DNA of 64,000 nucleotides. Origin: JANOSH01 sp031415695 (lineage in GTDB: Bacteria; Actinomycetota; Acidimicrobiia; Acidimicrobiales; Ilumatobacteraceae). Positions 16,029 through 24,987 of this stretch are shown in pieces. The position numbers were made by a program, and so were the translations under genes. The notes below the pieces were generated by a model. It worked only from the letters and a program-made list of their open reading frames with translations, was not told the origin of the DNA and ran no database searches. The stretch covers positions 62,001 through 126,000 of the forward strand of contig JANOSH010000056.1 of the NCBI GenBank assembly GCA_031415695.1, read 5' to 3'. The first letter of the stretch is position 1. Every line of letters starts with the position of its first letter.

Positions 16029-17019
16029 GGTTGTGCTTTGCTCGAACGGAGCCTCTCAAGGGTTTAGCCGGTAGGTCGAAGCGAACCGTAACTTGTTCCT
16101 CGGGTCGCCGTTCCTCCTGTTTAGCCATGGTTGACAGTAGTTCGATGTCCGGCCCGGTCAGGGGCGGCTGGATAATCGAACGTGGCCAAAGGCGATCCTT
16201 TCGGACCGCGGTGATCTCTAACGCATACAGGAGGATGTGTGTGCTCAGCAACAAAAACCAGACTAGGCCGAGTGCGGCACCGATTGCGCCGTACAAGTCG
16301 GAACTCCGGCGGAGTTGATGGCTGACAAGCCGAACGCCGATGGTCTGCAACCCTTGCCACCCGAGTCCTGCCAAAATCGCGCCTGGAAGCAGTTCGCGCA
16401 GGCTGAGACGGCGCGGACTCAGTAACCAGAAGACTGCTAGAACCAAGCCGCTGCTCGCTACGCACGCGCCAAATAGGCCAACGGCCCCAACGACAAGCGA
16501 GCCACGAACAAGTGAGCCAAGAAGCCCCAAGATCATGCTTGCCACGAGTGCAAGCCCAAGTAGGCAAAGTACGCCAAACCCGCGCTTGGTACGGTTCACT
16601 AACGACGGACGATCTTTGTGCGGAACATGCCAGACCTCGTGGAACGCATATTGAATTGCCTGCGTGAAGCCGAAGCCGCCCCACATCAAGGCTGCCAGGC
16701 CAACACCAAGGCCCAGGCCAGTGCCGGTAAGTGCTTGTTGATCGCCGGTCAACTCGCTGCCCACGACGGGAAACTCGGCAACTGCGGAGGTGCGAATTCG
16801 CTCGGCTAGATCTGGCGACCTTTGCGCAACAAAAGCAGTGATGGTCACGATCACGAGCATGAGCGGAAAGAACGACAGAAATGCCGAGAAGGTCACGAGG
16901 GCGGCGAGTTGGTTGCCACGATCATCTCCATACTTCTTCACTACGCCGACAACGAATCCGGCCGTCTTGGATTGTTGCTGCCATCGATCAAATCGTCGGA
17001 CGATGCGACCAATCATCAC
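16021..17019 (-). CDS. YihY/BrkB-family inner-membrane protein
   Basis: The 332-residue protein has the YihY/BrkB pattern: an N-terminal amphipathic region with DDRGNQLAALVTFSAFLSFF (about 32-51), then about six transmembrane helices, including YGAIGAALGLVWFLLLSTHILLY near 244-266 (named here by span). The family was once called ribonuclease BN; a transport or envelope role is now favoured. It lies 11 bases after a lipoprotein gene and overlaps DUF1003. Confidence 0.9.
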   Translation of the reverse strand: MMIGRIVRRFDRWQQQSKTAGFVVGVVKKYGDDRGNQLAALVTFSAFLSFFPLMLVIVTITAFVAQRSPDLAERIRTSAVAEFPVVGSELTGDQQALTGTGLGLGVGLAALMWGGFGFTQAIQYAFHEVWHVPHKDRPSLVNRTKRGFGVLCLLGLALVASMILGLLGSLVRGSLVVGAVGLFGACVASSGLVLAVFWLLSPRRLSLRELLPGAILAGLGWQGLQTIGVRLVSHQLRRSSDLYGAIGAALGLVWFLLLSTHILLYALEITAVRKDRLWPRSIIQPPLTGPDIELLSTMAKQEERRPEEQVTVRFDLPAKPLRGSVRAKHNHG

Positions 17020-17030
17020 GCGCGGTTGGG

Positions 17031-17426
17031 CTATCCGCCCAGGCGACTGGTGGTGAACGCAATGGCGTCGCCGACTTTGCCGACAAAGTCGCCATCGAGC
17101 GACACGACAGAGGCTCCCGGAAGTTCGTTGGTTGTGCCGGTGAGCGTAGCGGCGGCACCGGTCCTTGTTTTGCCGGTGCAGGTGATGTCGATCTTGGCTG
17201 CGTTGGTTTGAACCTTGGCGTCACACGCAAGCGGGCCAGAAAGTTCGTGCTTGGCGTTTTTGAACTGTTCCTCTCCCTGTTGCGTCGCAACGTTCCTGGC
17301 AGCGGTCTCCGCAGCGGCATTGGTCACGTTCTCTACGTCGGACTTCACCGCCGAACGGGTTTGTGAGCTGCAGGCGGCAACGGCCAGCGCTGTAGCAAAG
17401 AATAGGGAGAAGGGGAATCGAGTCAT
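17031..17426 (-). CDS. Small lipoprotein (DUF4333-like)
   Basis: From the ATG at 17426 the protein has 131 residues. It has a lipobox signal peptide (FATALAVAACSS, Cys 19) and a soluble domain with one pair of Cys residues (GPLACD, ITCTG) in the arrangement of DUF4333-type actinobacterial lipoproteins. A longer reading frame upstream has no coding character before this start. It lies in the P-type ATPase operon. Function unknown. Confidence 0.65.
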   Translation of the reverse strand: MTRFPFSLFFATALAVAACSSQTRSAVKSDVENVTNAAAETAARNVATQQGEEQFKNAKHELSGPLACDAKVQTNAAKIDITCTGKTRTGAAATLTGTTNELPGASVVSLDGDFVGKVGDAIAFTTSRLGG

Positions 17427-17428
17427 GG

Positions 17429-17956
17429 CTAGGACGTGCGGATGGTTGTGGAATCCTTGGCGAACCGCGGCATCATCAATGCAGCCAGTACCACAATTGC
17501 GCCAGCAAGTACGGCGAGCCAAGCCATCGACGATTCGAGCGCCAAAGACTTCTCGAATGAGGAAGTTTGCACGGCACCAACGAATCCAACAATACCCAGC
17601 ACGGTGCCGAAAAAGGCAGCACCCGGTCGTGACCGTGCAGCTCCAGCCAGGAGAAGGCATATGCCAATTCCGACCTCGAGGATGCCGAGTGTTGTCGTGT
17701 GGGTAAAGCCTCCGACGCTAACGACCGGATCAGACATGTCACCGGCGAACCCGCCGCGGGTCATGGCAATGAGCCCGACGACGACAAGCACAAGGCCAAC
17801 GGCCCCGGCAATGAGCACGTCGGGTGAGAACCGGGTGGAGTACGCCGTTCGGACGTCGGCGCGGCTAGCGGCTGGCGGGCTCCACGCGGGAGCGACTGGA
17901 ACAATTACGCCGGAAACGGGTTCATCTCGCTGTGGACTGCCTGTTGAAATAGTCAT
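17429..17956 (-). CDS. Four-helix membrane protein, unknown function
   Basis: The 175-residue protein has a Pro-rich cytoplasmic N-terminus (about 1-45) and four transmembrane segments at about 47-66, 85-103, 110-127 and 140-162. The start overlaps the ATPase stop by 4 bases. Ser/Thr and Gly in the helices are common in DoxX- or DUF4383-like proteins, but I cannot name a family with confidence. Confidence 0.65.
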   Translation of the reverse strand: MTISTGSPQRDEPVSGVIVPVAPAWSPPAASRADVRTAYSTRFSPDVLIAGAVGLVLVVVGLIAMTRGGFAGDMSDPVVSVGGFTHTTTLGILEVGIGICLLLAGAARSRPGAAFFGTVLGIVGFVGAVQTSSFEKSLALESSMAWLAVLAGAIVVLAALMMPRFAKDSTTIRTS

Positions 17957-20793
17957 ACTGTTTCTGTTCCCGTTTCCGTCAGATCTGAAACCTTAGAACG
18001 GGCGTTTTCAACTGTTCGCTCGACCAACTTTTTAGCCTCGTCGGCCCAAAGGACGATGCTGGCGAGGCCGATGCAGATCATCCAGTCGCGTGCAGCCAGA
18101 GGCGTTGTGTCAAACGCGCTATTCAGGAACGAGACGTGAACCACGGCGATCTGGAACACGATCGACAGCGTGATTGCTGCCCAGAGCAGCCGGTTGGTAA
18201 AGAGATGGTGAAACGCACTTACCCGGTCGGAACGAGCGTTGAACGCGTTGAAAAGCTGAGCGAACACAAGCGTGGTCACGGCCATCGTACGGGCCTCAAC
18301 GATCGTTCCCGAGCCGCCTAGTAGCCCCCCAGGAAGACGTAGGTCGAGCGCGGCAAGTGTCACAGCCGCCATGACCATGCCGACCCACGCGATTCCGATC
18401 CACATCCGTCGATCAATGACCCGATCAGTGAAACGTCGAGGTGGCCGCTGCATCACGTCGGCGGATGGTGGTTCAAAGCCGATTGCCAACGCTGGGGCCG
18501 TGTCGGTCATGAGGTTGATCCACAAGATTTGTGTAGCAAGCAACGGCACCGCTACTGCCTCGCCAGTCGACTTGAGACCGAGGGCTCCAGCGAACATGAC
18601 ACCAAAGAACATGGTGCACACTTCGCCGATGTTCGATGACAGTAGGAAGCGCATGAACTTTCTGATGTTGTCGAAGATGGCGCGGCCCTCGCGCACGGCG
18701 GTGACGATGGTGGCAAAGTTGTCGTCGGCGAGCACCATGTCTGCGGCCTGTTTCGTCACGTCCGTACCGCTCACTCCCATTGCCACACCAATGTCAGCCG
18801 ACTTCAAAGCGGGAGCGTCGTTCACGCCGTCGCCGGTCATGGCAACAATGTTGTCGTCGGCTCGAAGTGCCTTGACGATACGCAGCTTGTGTTCCGGTGC
18901 AACGCGTGCGCACACCGAGATGTCTCGCAGTTGCGATGTGAGGGCCTCGTCATCTAGGGCCTCAATGTCGGCACCCGTCAAAACGCGAGTGCTGCCCTCA
19001 ACGATGCCGAGATCGCCAGCTATCCGAGCTGCCGTGCGCGGGTGGTCACCGGTGATCATCATGACGCGCAGGCCTGCTGTATGGGCCTCTGTGATCGCGG
19101 CTTTCGCTTCAGGTCGCGGCGGGTCGATGATGCCGACCATCCCGAGGTAAATGAGGCTGTTTTCAGTCGACTCGCCGGTCGGCGGTGGCGCAGTGTCGGG
19201 TAAGGCTCGATAGGCAACGCCCAAGGTGCGCAGCGCCAAGTCAGCTAACCGATCGACCGTTTCGAGTACATCGCTTCGACGCTCGTCGCTGAGAATTCGA
19301 ACTTCGCCAGCTACCCGTTCATGGGTGCAACGCAGCAGCAGCACATCGGGAGCGCCTTTCGTGACGATCGAGATCCGTCCTTCGCGCTCGACATCGGCTT
19401 CTAGGGAGGTCATCAATTTGCGTTCGGAGGTGAAGGGAATCTCGCCGACACGCTCAAAACGCGTCTCTCTGGTTTGGGTGTATCCGATCTTTGCCTCGGC
19501 TACGAGGAATGCGGCATCTGTCGGGTCGCCTTGAATTGTCCAGGCGTCGCCCTCGTCGCGCAACGACGCGTTGTTGGCCAAGCTTCCCCCGCCGAGCACC
19601 ATCCGTACCTCGTCGAGCAACGTTTCGTCGTTGAGGTGCTCACCGTCGACGAGCAGTTCCCCGACGGGGCGGTACCCGCTGCCAGTCACACTGACCTGGC
19701 CCGAACCGGTGACCACCGTTTCGATGGTCATCTCGTTCTTGGTCAGTGTGCCGGTCTTGTCGGTACAAACTATTGATGCCGACCCCAGTGTTTCTACTGA
19801 CGACAATTTTTTCACGATGGCCTGCTGTCGAGCCATCCGTTGAACCCCTCTGGCCAACACCACTGACAAGATTGCCGGAAGTCCTTCGGGTACTGCGGCG
19901 ATAGCCAGCGATACGCCAATGAGCAGCACATCCACGAGCGTGCTTGCTGTGTTGATGTCGGTAGTGAGCAACATGGCCCCCACGACAACAATCGCAACGG
20001 CAATGATCCCGATACCAAGTTGCCGGCCGATGCGATGCACTTCGACCTGTAACGGCGTGCGTTCATCGTCGCTGTCGCCGAGCAGACGCGCAATGTTGCC
20101 CATCTCCGTGTTCATGCCGGTCGCTGTCACGACGGCTCGGCCCCGACCACTGGTGATGGCGGTACCGTTGAAGACCATGTTTATCCGGTCGCCGAAGCCG
20201 ACCGGTTCAGTGAGTGTGGTGACATCCTTTTCTACCGGTTCACTTTCCCCCGTCAGCGAGGCTTCCGCCACCATCAGCGATGCACCCTCGACGAGACGGG
20301 CGTCGGCACTGACGGCGTCACCCTCGGTCAAAATCAGTAGGTCGCCGGGCACGACCTCGGCAGACGAGATCCGGTCTTCGCGTCCATCGCGTACAACGGC
20401 GGCCGTTCCCGCGGTCATCCGTTGCAAGGCAGCAACGGCGTGCTCGGCTCGGGCCTCCTGCACATATCCCAGCACGGCGTTCACAAAGATGATCGACAGG
20501 ATCACGATCACTTCGAAGGGCACTCCATCGCGTCCCTCGACCCACCAAGCGACGAACGACACCACAACGCCTGCGAGCAACAGATAGATCAGCGGGTCGG
20601 CGAGCTGCGAAAGCAACTTGCGCCACACCGGCACTGGTAGGGCTGCGGTTAGTTCGTTCGGACCGAAGCGCTCAAGGCGCGCCGAGGCCTCGGCACTCGT
20701 CAGTCCGTTGCGAAGATCGCTATTTAACGAGGCAGCAACATCGATCGCATCCTCGGCCCAGGGCGTCGGCCTCGTGACCGTGGCCGGGATCAC
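17953..20793 (-). CDS. P2-type cation-transporting ATPase
   Basis: The 946-residue protein has the P-type ATPase set: actuator motif LTGESEPV near residue 174, phosphorylation motif CTDKTGTLTKNE near 338 with the catalytic Asp, and hinge motif MTGDGVNDAPALK near 640. The N-terminal cation-ATPase domain (DVAASLNSDLRNGLTSAEAS) and the C-terminal transmembrane domain place it with Ca2+- or Na+/K+-type (P2) pumps. Ion unknown. It overlaps both neighbours by 4 bases and is under the stress promoter at 21372-21397. Confidence 0.93.
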   Translation of the reverse strand: MIPATVTRPTPWAEDAIDVAASLNSDLRNGLTSAEASARLERFGPNELTAALPVPVWRKLLSQLADPLIYLLLAGVVVSFVAWWVEGRDGVPFEVIVILSIIFVNAVLGYVQEARAEHAVAALQRMTAGTAAVVRDGREDRISSAEVVPGDLLILTEGDAVSADARLVEGASLMVAEASLTGESEPVEKDVTTLTEPVGFGDRINMVFNGTAITSGRGRAVVTATGMNTEMGNIARLLGDSDDERTPLQVEVHRIGRQLGIGIIAVAIVVVGAMLLTTDINTASTLVDVLLIGVSLAIAAVPEGLPAILSVVLARGVQRMARQQAIVKKLSSVETLGSASIVCTDKTGTLTKNEMTIETVVTGSGQVSVTGSGYRPVGELLVDGEHLNDETLLDEVRMVLGGGSLANNASLRDEGDAWTIQGDPTDAAFLVAEAKIGYTQTRETRFERVGEIPFTSERKLMTSLEADVEREGRISIVTKGAPDVLLLRCTHERVAGEVRILSDERRSDVLETVDRLADLALRTLGVAYRALPDTAPPPTGESTENSLIYLGMVGIIDPPRPEAKAAITEAHTAGLRVMMITGDHPRTAARIAGDLGIVEGSTRVLTGADIEALDDEALTSQLRDISVCARVAPEHKLRIVKALRADDNIVAMTGDGVNDAPALKSADIGVAMGVSGTDVTKQAADMVLADDNFATIVTAVREGRAIFDNIRKFMRFLLSSNIGEVCTMFFGVMFAGALGLKSTGEAVAVPLLATQILWINLMTDTAPALAIGFEPPSADVMQRPPRRFTDRVIDRRMWIGIAWVGMVMAAVTLAALDLRLPGGLLGGSGTIVEARTMAVTTLVFAQLFNAFNARSDRVSAFHHLFTNRLLWAAITLSIVFQIAVVHVSFLNSAFDTTPLAARDWMICIGLASIVLWADEAKKLVERTVENARSKVSDLTETGTETV

Positions 20794-21362
20794 GACATTG
20801 ACTGCGCTGGCTTTATACCGTCGGGCTGCAGCGCCGAGGTGAGCATCTCGGTAGCCGTTGGGGTGAGTGTGGTGTGCACCAGTTTGGCACCGGCGAACCG
20901 TTCGACCTCTTTGGAGAGGGCACCCAAATCAATATCGGCCGCTAGCGCGACGACTGTGGCTGTCCCTGGCCCAACCTCTTGTTTAAACCAATCGACCCAC
21001 TCGTCAGGAATACCGAGGTCGACGAGTTTAGCGGTCAGGGCACCAACGCCAGCGCCAAGCCCAATTCCCGCTAGCCAGCCGACAGGCCCTCCAAACATGA
21101 GCCCGAGCAGACCGATCCACACTGCTCCAGACAGTGCGGACTGACCCGGCTGTGGATCGATCGTCTCGGCCACACGAACCTTTCCGTGCGCGTCTTTGAC
21201 GACGATAACTGCGTCGCGCACGACGAGGTGCCCGACCTGGGAAAGACCCCTGACCGCGAGCAGAAACTCTTGTGCTCGCAACAGGCTGGCGAACGAAATT
21301 CCAAAGAGCCCCTCCGATCCGCTCGACGGGGTTGGCACCTGAGTCGGGGGGGCAAAAGTCAT
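20790..21362 (-). CDS. DUF1269-like membrane-associated protein
   Basis: The 190-residue protein has a DUF1269 pattern: an N-terminal alpha/beta part (residues 30-65, HLVVRDAVIVVKDAHGKV), a glycine-rich hydrophobic hairpin (about 80-110, MFGGPVGWLAGIGLGAG), then DLGIPDEWVDWFKQEVGPGTA and an alpha/beta end. Many DUF1269 genes occur in stress clusters. It overlaps the ATPase start by 4 bases and is the first gene after a clear stress promoter. Confidence 0.8.
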   Translation of the reverse strand: MTFAPPTQVPTPSSGSEGLFGISFASLLRAQEFLLAVRGLSQVGHLVVRDAVIVVKDAHGKVRVAETIDPQPGQSALSGAVWIGLLGLMFGGPVGWLAGIGLGAGVGALTAKLVDLGIPDEWVDWFKQEVGPGTATVVALAADIDLGALSKEVERFAGAKLVHTTLTPTATEMLTSALQPDGIKPAQSMS

Positions 21363-21371
21363 GCCGGTCCT

Positions 21372-21397
21372 CTACCCGCCTCGGGGCCGACCTAAAC
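21372..21397 (-). promoter_or_regulatory. SigB/SigF-type promoter candidate for the DUF1269-ATPase operon
   Basis: On the minus strand GTTT (21397-21394), 16 bases, GGGTAG (21377-21372), ending nine bases before the start codon at 21362. Confidence 0.6.
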
Positions 21398-21404
21398 AGC
21401 CTGG

Positions 21405-22049
21405 CTAGCTCCGCATGGAACGGGCGACAGTGGCGGCCCGATCACTAACGACCTCGCCCATGTTTCCCGCCAACTCGACTGCGCGTTCGACAAGGGGTCC
21501 CGTGGCTTTGACGACCCGTTCGCCGAGAGCGCCAGCGCGGTCAGCGAGCGTGGAGTCATGAGAGAAATGATCACTTGCCGATGACCGAATCGAATCAATC
21601 GACGCCGACGTTCTTCTGGCGGCTCGATGCGCCCTCCACGACAACGAGGGTGCACCGTTTCTGTCGGTGGCCGCCAAGAGTAATCCTCCTAGCACGGCCA
21701 AGTTCTTCATGAATTGGACTCGTTGTTGCGCCTTGGCCGTGGAGTCCGTTTCCTCCCAGAATCGGTGACCCGCCAGCGTCGTGGGCACCATGCTTGCGGC
21801 GAGCGCTGCTGAAGCCAGCCGAGGTAGTCGACCGAGAACAAGCAGCGTTCCAGCCACGAGTTGCACAGCTCCGTTCAGTCGGACGAGCCGAGTTGGATCG
21901 CTCGGCAGCCCGAACTCGGCGAGCTGATCGGTGACCTTTTGCGCCGCAACCGCTTTCGTCTCAGGGTGCGCAACCGCGTCGACGCCACCTCCAACAAAAA
22001 TCGGCGCGATGAACGAGCGGGCAAGAGCGTGGGTAATGGTCATGGCCAC
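21405..22049 (-). CDS. DoxX-family membrane protein
   Basis: The 214-residue protein has a DoxX pattern: IAPIFVGGGVDAVAHPETKA near 16-35, then GAVQLVAGTLLVLGRLPRL, then a MVPTTLAGHRFW segment and a C-terminal soluble part with a helical Ser/Ala tail. DoxX proteins are small four-helix membrane proteins, linked in actinobacteria to redox stress. The gene is on the same strand as the ATPase operon but is separated from it by the operon promoter. A partial stress -10 (GGGTAG, 22058-22053) lies close upstream but with a weak -35. Confidence 0.85.
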   Translation of the reverse strand: MAMTITHALARSFIAPIFVGGGVDAVAHPETKAVAAQKVTDQLAEFGLPSDPTRLVRLNGAVQLVAGTLLVLGRLPRLASAALAASMVPTTLAGHRFWEETDSTAKAQQRVQFMKNLAVLGGLLLAATDRNGAPSLSWRAHRAARRTSASIDSIRSSASDHFSHDSTLADRAGALGERVVKATGPLVERAVELAGNMGEVVSDRAATVARSMRS

Positions 22050-22088
22050 CTACTACCCCGCGAGACACTGGGCCAACCCCACAAACTT

Positions 22089-22559
22089 TCACAATCGTGT
22101 CGCCCGTTCGTCGAGACGTTCGCCGTTTTCGACAAGAAACTGCGAAAGGCGGCTATCGCCGGGGGCTGTACGTCTTGGGTGCCGGATGAGGCGATCGCGG
22201 GTCAGCGCCGTATCGGCGATTCCCCGTCCCGCCAGCGTCGGGTGATTACGGATACGGGTGAGCACGGCGGGGTCCCAACCGTTTGCGGTGACCAACAGGT
22301 CGCCGAGACCGAGCCCCTGCAGGTAGCTGACGGCGCGGGCCCGAACGACAACACCTTCGCGTTCGAAGGATGACGCCATCGAACGCCCGCCCGGCAAGCG
22401 CAAGGCCTCGCGGGCCGATGATGCCGAACAAGACCCATAGACACCCCCGAACCCGGCAGCTTCGGCAGCAGCGGCCTCACGTAGCGCGACCCGCGGGTCA
22501 GGCGCTCGCCCCGCAACGACATAGATGCTCAGGTTGTCGGCACGGATCTGCGAGGGCAT
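22089..22559 (-). pseudogene. Remnant of an LLM-class F420-dependent oxidoreductase
   Basis: The N-terminal 43 residues (ending AAGFGGVYGS) match the start of bacterial luciferase-like F420 oxidoreductases. The middle is lost: the typical segment IGPRGLALAGRAFDGVIL is found directly after it but in another frame (22431-22370), and then the first frame resumes with YLQGLGLGDLLVTANGWDPAVL, a C-terminal family pattern. About half of the usual ~320 codons are missing, with two frame changes and no proper end. It lies between the stress island and the CoA operon. Confidence 0.7.
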
Positions 22560-22603
22560 GAGCGGCTCCTGAAAAACTGTCGCGAGGGGCGAGAAGGCGA
22601 CCC

Positions 22604-22632
22604 TTGACAGGTCGACTCACCTCTCCCATACT
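22604..22632 (+). promoter_or_regulatory. Housekeeping-type promoter of the CoA-ester operon
   Basis: TTGACA, 17 bases, CATACT, 44 bases before the ATG at 22676. A perfect -35 and a -10 with weak match. It differs from the GTTT/GGGTA type promoters nearby, so this operon is probably not part of the stress regulon. Confidence 0.6.
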
Positions 22633-22675
22633 TACCTAGACGCATCCGTCGAACAAATTGCCTGGGGAGTCTTTT

Positions 22676-23404
22676 ATGGCTACAGCGACAGTAGAACCGC
22701 TTGGGAGAGTCTGGGCAGAGGGCGACCCCGACCTGCCCGAAGAGTTCCGCCAACTCCTTGTGCGAATGCTCAGCTACCACATCGAAAACAGCACCAACCC
22801 GCATTTCAACGAGCTGATGGCGATGTTGTGGGATCGTTGCACGAACCTTCCAACCGACGACGGAACTCGCGCTGCGTTGAAGAAGCTCATGGATCAAGAG
22901 GTCGAGCACGGCGAAATCACCGCACGGCTACTCAAGGGCCTCGGTGTCGACAGTGTTAACCGTCCTATTGAGCAGTACGCATTTCGGTTGCCGATCGACA
23001 CCTTCTGCGATCTCGCGTACTTCCACGGTCTTATCGATCGGGTTGGTTGTTACATCGGCGAGACCTGGGAGGGTGTGCCGTACGAGCCGTTGATGGCCGT
23101 CGCACCGCAGCTGCACAAAGACGAGACGTTCCACGCAACGCTCGGCCTACGCAACCTTCGCCTCACGTGCTCGACGCCAGAGGGTCTCGCCGAAGCGAAC
23201 ACGCTTATCAACAAGTGGTGGCCCGCTGCGCTCGACATGTTCGGTCGGTCCGACTCTGCGTTCTCAGAGTCCTACGTCCAGTGGGGCCTACGTCAGTTCA
23301 ACAACGCTGATCTTCGCCGACAGTACACCAACGACACGCGGCCGTTACTCGAGGACTTGGGCATCGACGTGCCGTCGAACCGGCTGAACCGCCGGTTCTT
23401 GTGA
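22676..23404 (+). CDS. Ferritin-like di-iron oxygenase, PaaA/PaaC type
   Basis: The ATG at 22676 has GGGGAG a few bases upstream; 242 residues. The protein is mostly helical and carries two E-x-x-H motifs, EVEHGEI near 78 and KDETFHA near 148, spaced as in di-iron proteins of the phenylacetyl-CoA epoxidase (PaaA) and related families. It has no reductase partner of the PaaE type in the window. As first gene of an operon with acyl-CoA enzymes, it is best seen as a candidate aryl-CoA or acyl-CoA oxygenase. PaaC-type structural subunits lack iron ligands; here they are present. Confidence 0.65.
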   Translation: MATATVEPLGRVWAEGDPDLPEEFRQLLVRMLSYHIENSTNPHFNELMAMLWDRCTNLPTDDGTRAALKKLMDQEVEHGEITARLLKGLGVDSVNRPIEQYAFRLPIDTFCDLAYFHGLIDRVGCYIGETWEGVPYEPLMAVAPQLHKDETFHATLGLRNLRLTCSTPEGLAEANTLINKWWPAALDMFGRSDSAFSESYVQWGLRQFNNADLRRQYTNDTRPLLEDLGIDVPSNRLNRRFL

Positions 23405-23408
23405 CGCT

Positions 23409-23813
23409 ATGAATCTGAACACGCTTGGACAGGTCATCGTTGACATTAACCTTGTGGTCGACGAGGCGAAGGTGCGACAGCTGGCGGCGGCAATCGGCAC
23501 GCCGACGGCGATGGAAACAGCGCTGCGGGTACCTTTTTTCGGCCCGACAGCCGCCGGTCAGGACTCAGTGGTTGCCGCGCTCGACATGGATCTTCGCCGA
23601 GCGCTTCAGGGCGGCCAGTCCTACGAATGGCACCGCCCGTTCCGGCTCGGCGAGACCGTACGATGCCGCGTTGTCATCGAGGACATTCTCGATAAGACGA
23701 CGCTGCACCTCGCCACCGTTCTTGCCGAGTTCTACAGTACCGACGGCGAGCTGATCCAGCGTCAACGCACCACGTTTATCGAGCGTGCACTCGCGTCGCA
23801 GGCAGTGGTATGA
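23409..23813 (+). CDS. Hotdog-fold protein, FAS1-like/MaoC-like dehydratase N-domain type
   Basis: The 134-residue protein lacks the MaoC catalytic motif but shows the pattern of the N-terminal half of two-part hydratases (FxVDEAKVRQLAAAIG-like start, YEWHRPFRLGETVRCRVVIEDILDKT in residues 73-98). In such systems the non-catalytic half pairs with a MaoC-type half encoded next. It is 4 bases after the oxygenase gene and overlaps the next gene by 4. Confidence 0.7.
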   Translation: MNLNTLGQVIVDINLVVDEAKVRQLAAAIGTPTAMETALRVPFFGPTAAGQDSVVAALDMDLRRALQGGQSYEWHRPFRLGETVRCRVVIEDILDKTTLHLATVLAEFYSTDGELIQRQRTTFIERALASQAVV

Positions 23814-24172
23814 GCCGTCCGGTGTTGGCTGCCACTACGGCAGCGCCCATAAGCCGCAAGCGAATCGCCGATTATGGCGATGCTGTCGGCGACCACAATC
23901 CAGTGCACTTCGACGTTGACTTTGCCCGCGCCGCTGGCCTTCCTGACACCGTCGTCCATGGGCCATTTACGACGGCAATCGTGATCGACCAGATCATTGC
24001 CCAGCTTGGCTCCGAGGCGATCCTTAATCTGGACCTACGGCTGCGGGGGCCAGTATTTCCTGGTGATGCGCTCACCATCAGTGCCGCCGACTACGGGGTC
24101 GATGTCCACAACCAGTCGGGGTTACTCGTGGCCACCGGCGTCACTATTGTCTCCGGAGACGAAGATTCATGA
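23810..24172 (+). CDS. MaoC-type (R)-specific enoyl-CoA hydratase half
   Basis: The 120-residue hotdog protein carries the hydratase motif YGDAVGDHNPVHFD (about residues 22-35) with the catalytic Asp/His pair, and LPDTVVHGPFTTAIVID after it. Two separately encoded hotdog halves, one with and one without catalytic residues, are typical of heterodimeric hydratases. It probably hydrates an enoyl-CoA or dehydrates a 3-hydroxyacyl-CoA in the pathway started by the oxygenase and ligase. Confidence 0.85.
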   Translation: MSRPVLAATTAAPISRKRIADYGDAVGDHNPVHFDVDFARAAGLPDTVVHGPFTTAIVIDQIIAQLGSEAILNLDLRLRGPVFPGDALTISAADYGVDVHNQSGLLVATGVTIVSGDEDS

Positions 24173-24987
24173 CTACCGAAGCATCCGTCGATCACGACAT
24201 GTACGAACACATCCAGGTCGAGGACCACGACGGTGAGGTGCGCGTTATCACGCTCAACCGCCCCGAGAAGTTCAACTCGTGGAACTCGAAAATGCGCGGT
24301 GAAATGCGAGATGCCGTTGAGGCAGTGTCGATGGACCCTGCCATTCGGGTGCTCGTCTTTACCGGTGCTGGTCGGGCGTTCTCGGCCGGGGAGGACGTGT
24401 CGGAGATGGGAGACCTAACGCAACTCGGTACGCGTGGATTTCGAGCTGTCGCCCGCAGTATCCACTCGGTGTTCGATCTCATCGAGTCGATTGAGGTACC
24501 GGTCATCGCAGCAGTAAACGGTGTCGCCGCCGGCGGCGGGTTCGAACTGGCTCTGTCATGTGACTTTCGGGTGGTTGCGCCCGAGGGGCGATTCGTTATG
24601 CCCGAGGGCAAGGTCGGTCTTATCCCGGGTTCGGGTGGCTGTTCACGGCTCGTGAGTTACGTCGGGCTCGGACGCGCAAAGGAGCTTGTGATGCTCGGCC
24701 GCCCAATCGCGGCAGCCGACGCCGTATCGATGGGACTCGCCACATCGCTTGCCGAACCGGGCGGCGCGGTCGATGCTGCGCTAGCGCTCGCCCATGAAAT
24801 GACCGCTCTTGCGCCGCTTGCACTTGGCATGGCCAAGCTTGTTCTCAACACCTGCACCGACGTCGACCACGAGACCGGACGGCGGCTCGAACGCCTCGGC
24901 CAAAGCGTGCTGAAAACGACGGCCGACCATGCCGAAGGTGCGGCGGCGTTTCTTCAGCGTCGTCCACCGCAGTGGCAGGCCCGGTGA
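24169..24987 (+). CDS. Enoyl-CoA hydratase/isomerase (crotonase family)
   Basis: The 272-residue protein has the crotonase signature: ITLNRPEKFNSWNSKM near 26-41, TGAGRAFSAGEDVSEMG near 64-80 with the oxyanion-hole region, and AVNGVAAGGGFELALSCDFRV near 108-128. Glu is found near residue 148 (EGKVGLIPGSGGC), at one catalytic position. Overlaps the MaoC gene by 4 bases. In PaaG-like pathways such an enzyme isomerises the epoxide product; a plain hydratase role is equally possible. Confidence 0.92.
   Translation: MTTEASVDHDMYEHIQVEDHDGEVRVITLNRPEKFNSWNSKMRGEMRDAVEAVSMDPAIRVLVFTGAGRAFSAGEDVSEMGDLTQLGTRGFRAVARSIHSVFDLIESIEVPVIAAVNGVAAGGGFELALSCDFRVVAPEGRFVMPEGKVGLIPGSGGCSRLVSYVGLGRAKELVMLGRPIAAADAVSMGLATSLAEPGGAVDAALALAHEMTALAPLALGMAKLVLNTCTDVDHETGRRLERLGQSVLKTTADHAEGAAAFLQRRPPQWQAR

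Noticed and set aside
22053..22078. A stress promoter for the DoxX gene
   Set aside because: GGGTAG is present, but the -35 is only GTTG at 15 bases or GGTT at 16, below the standard of the other sites.
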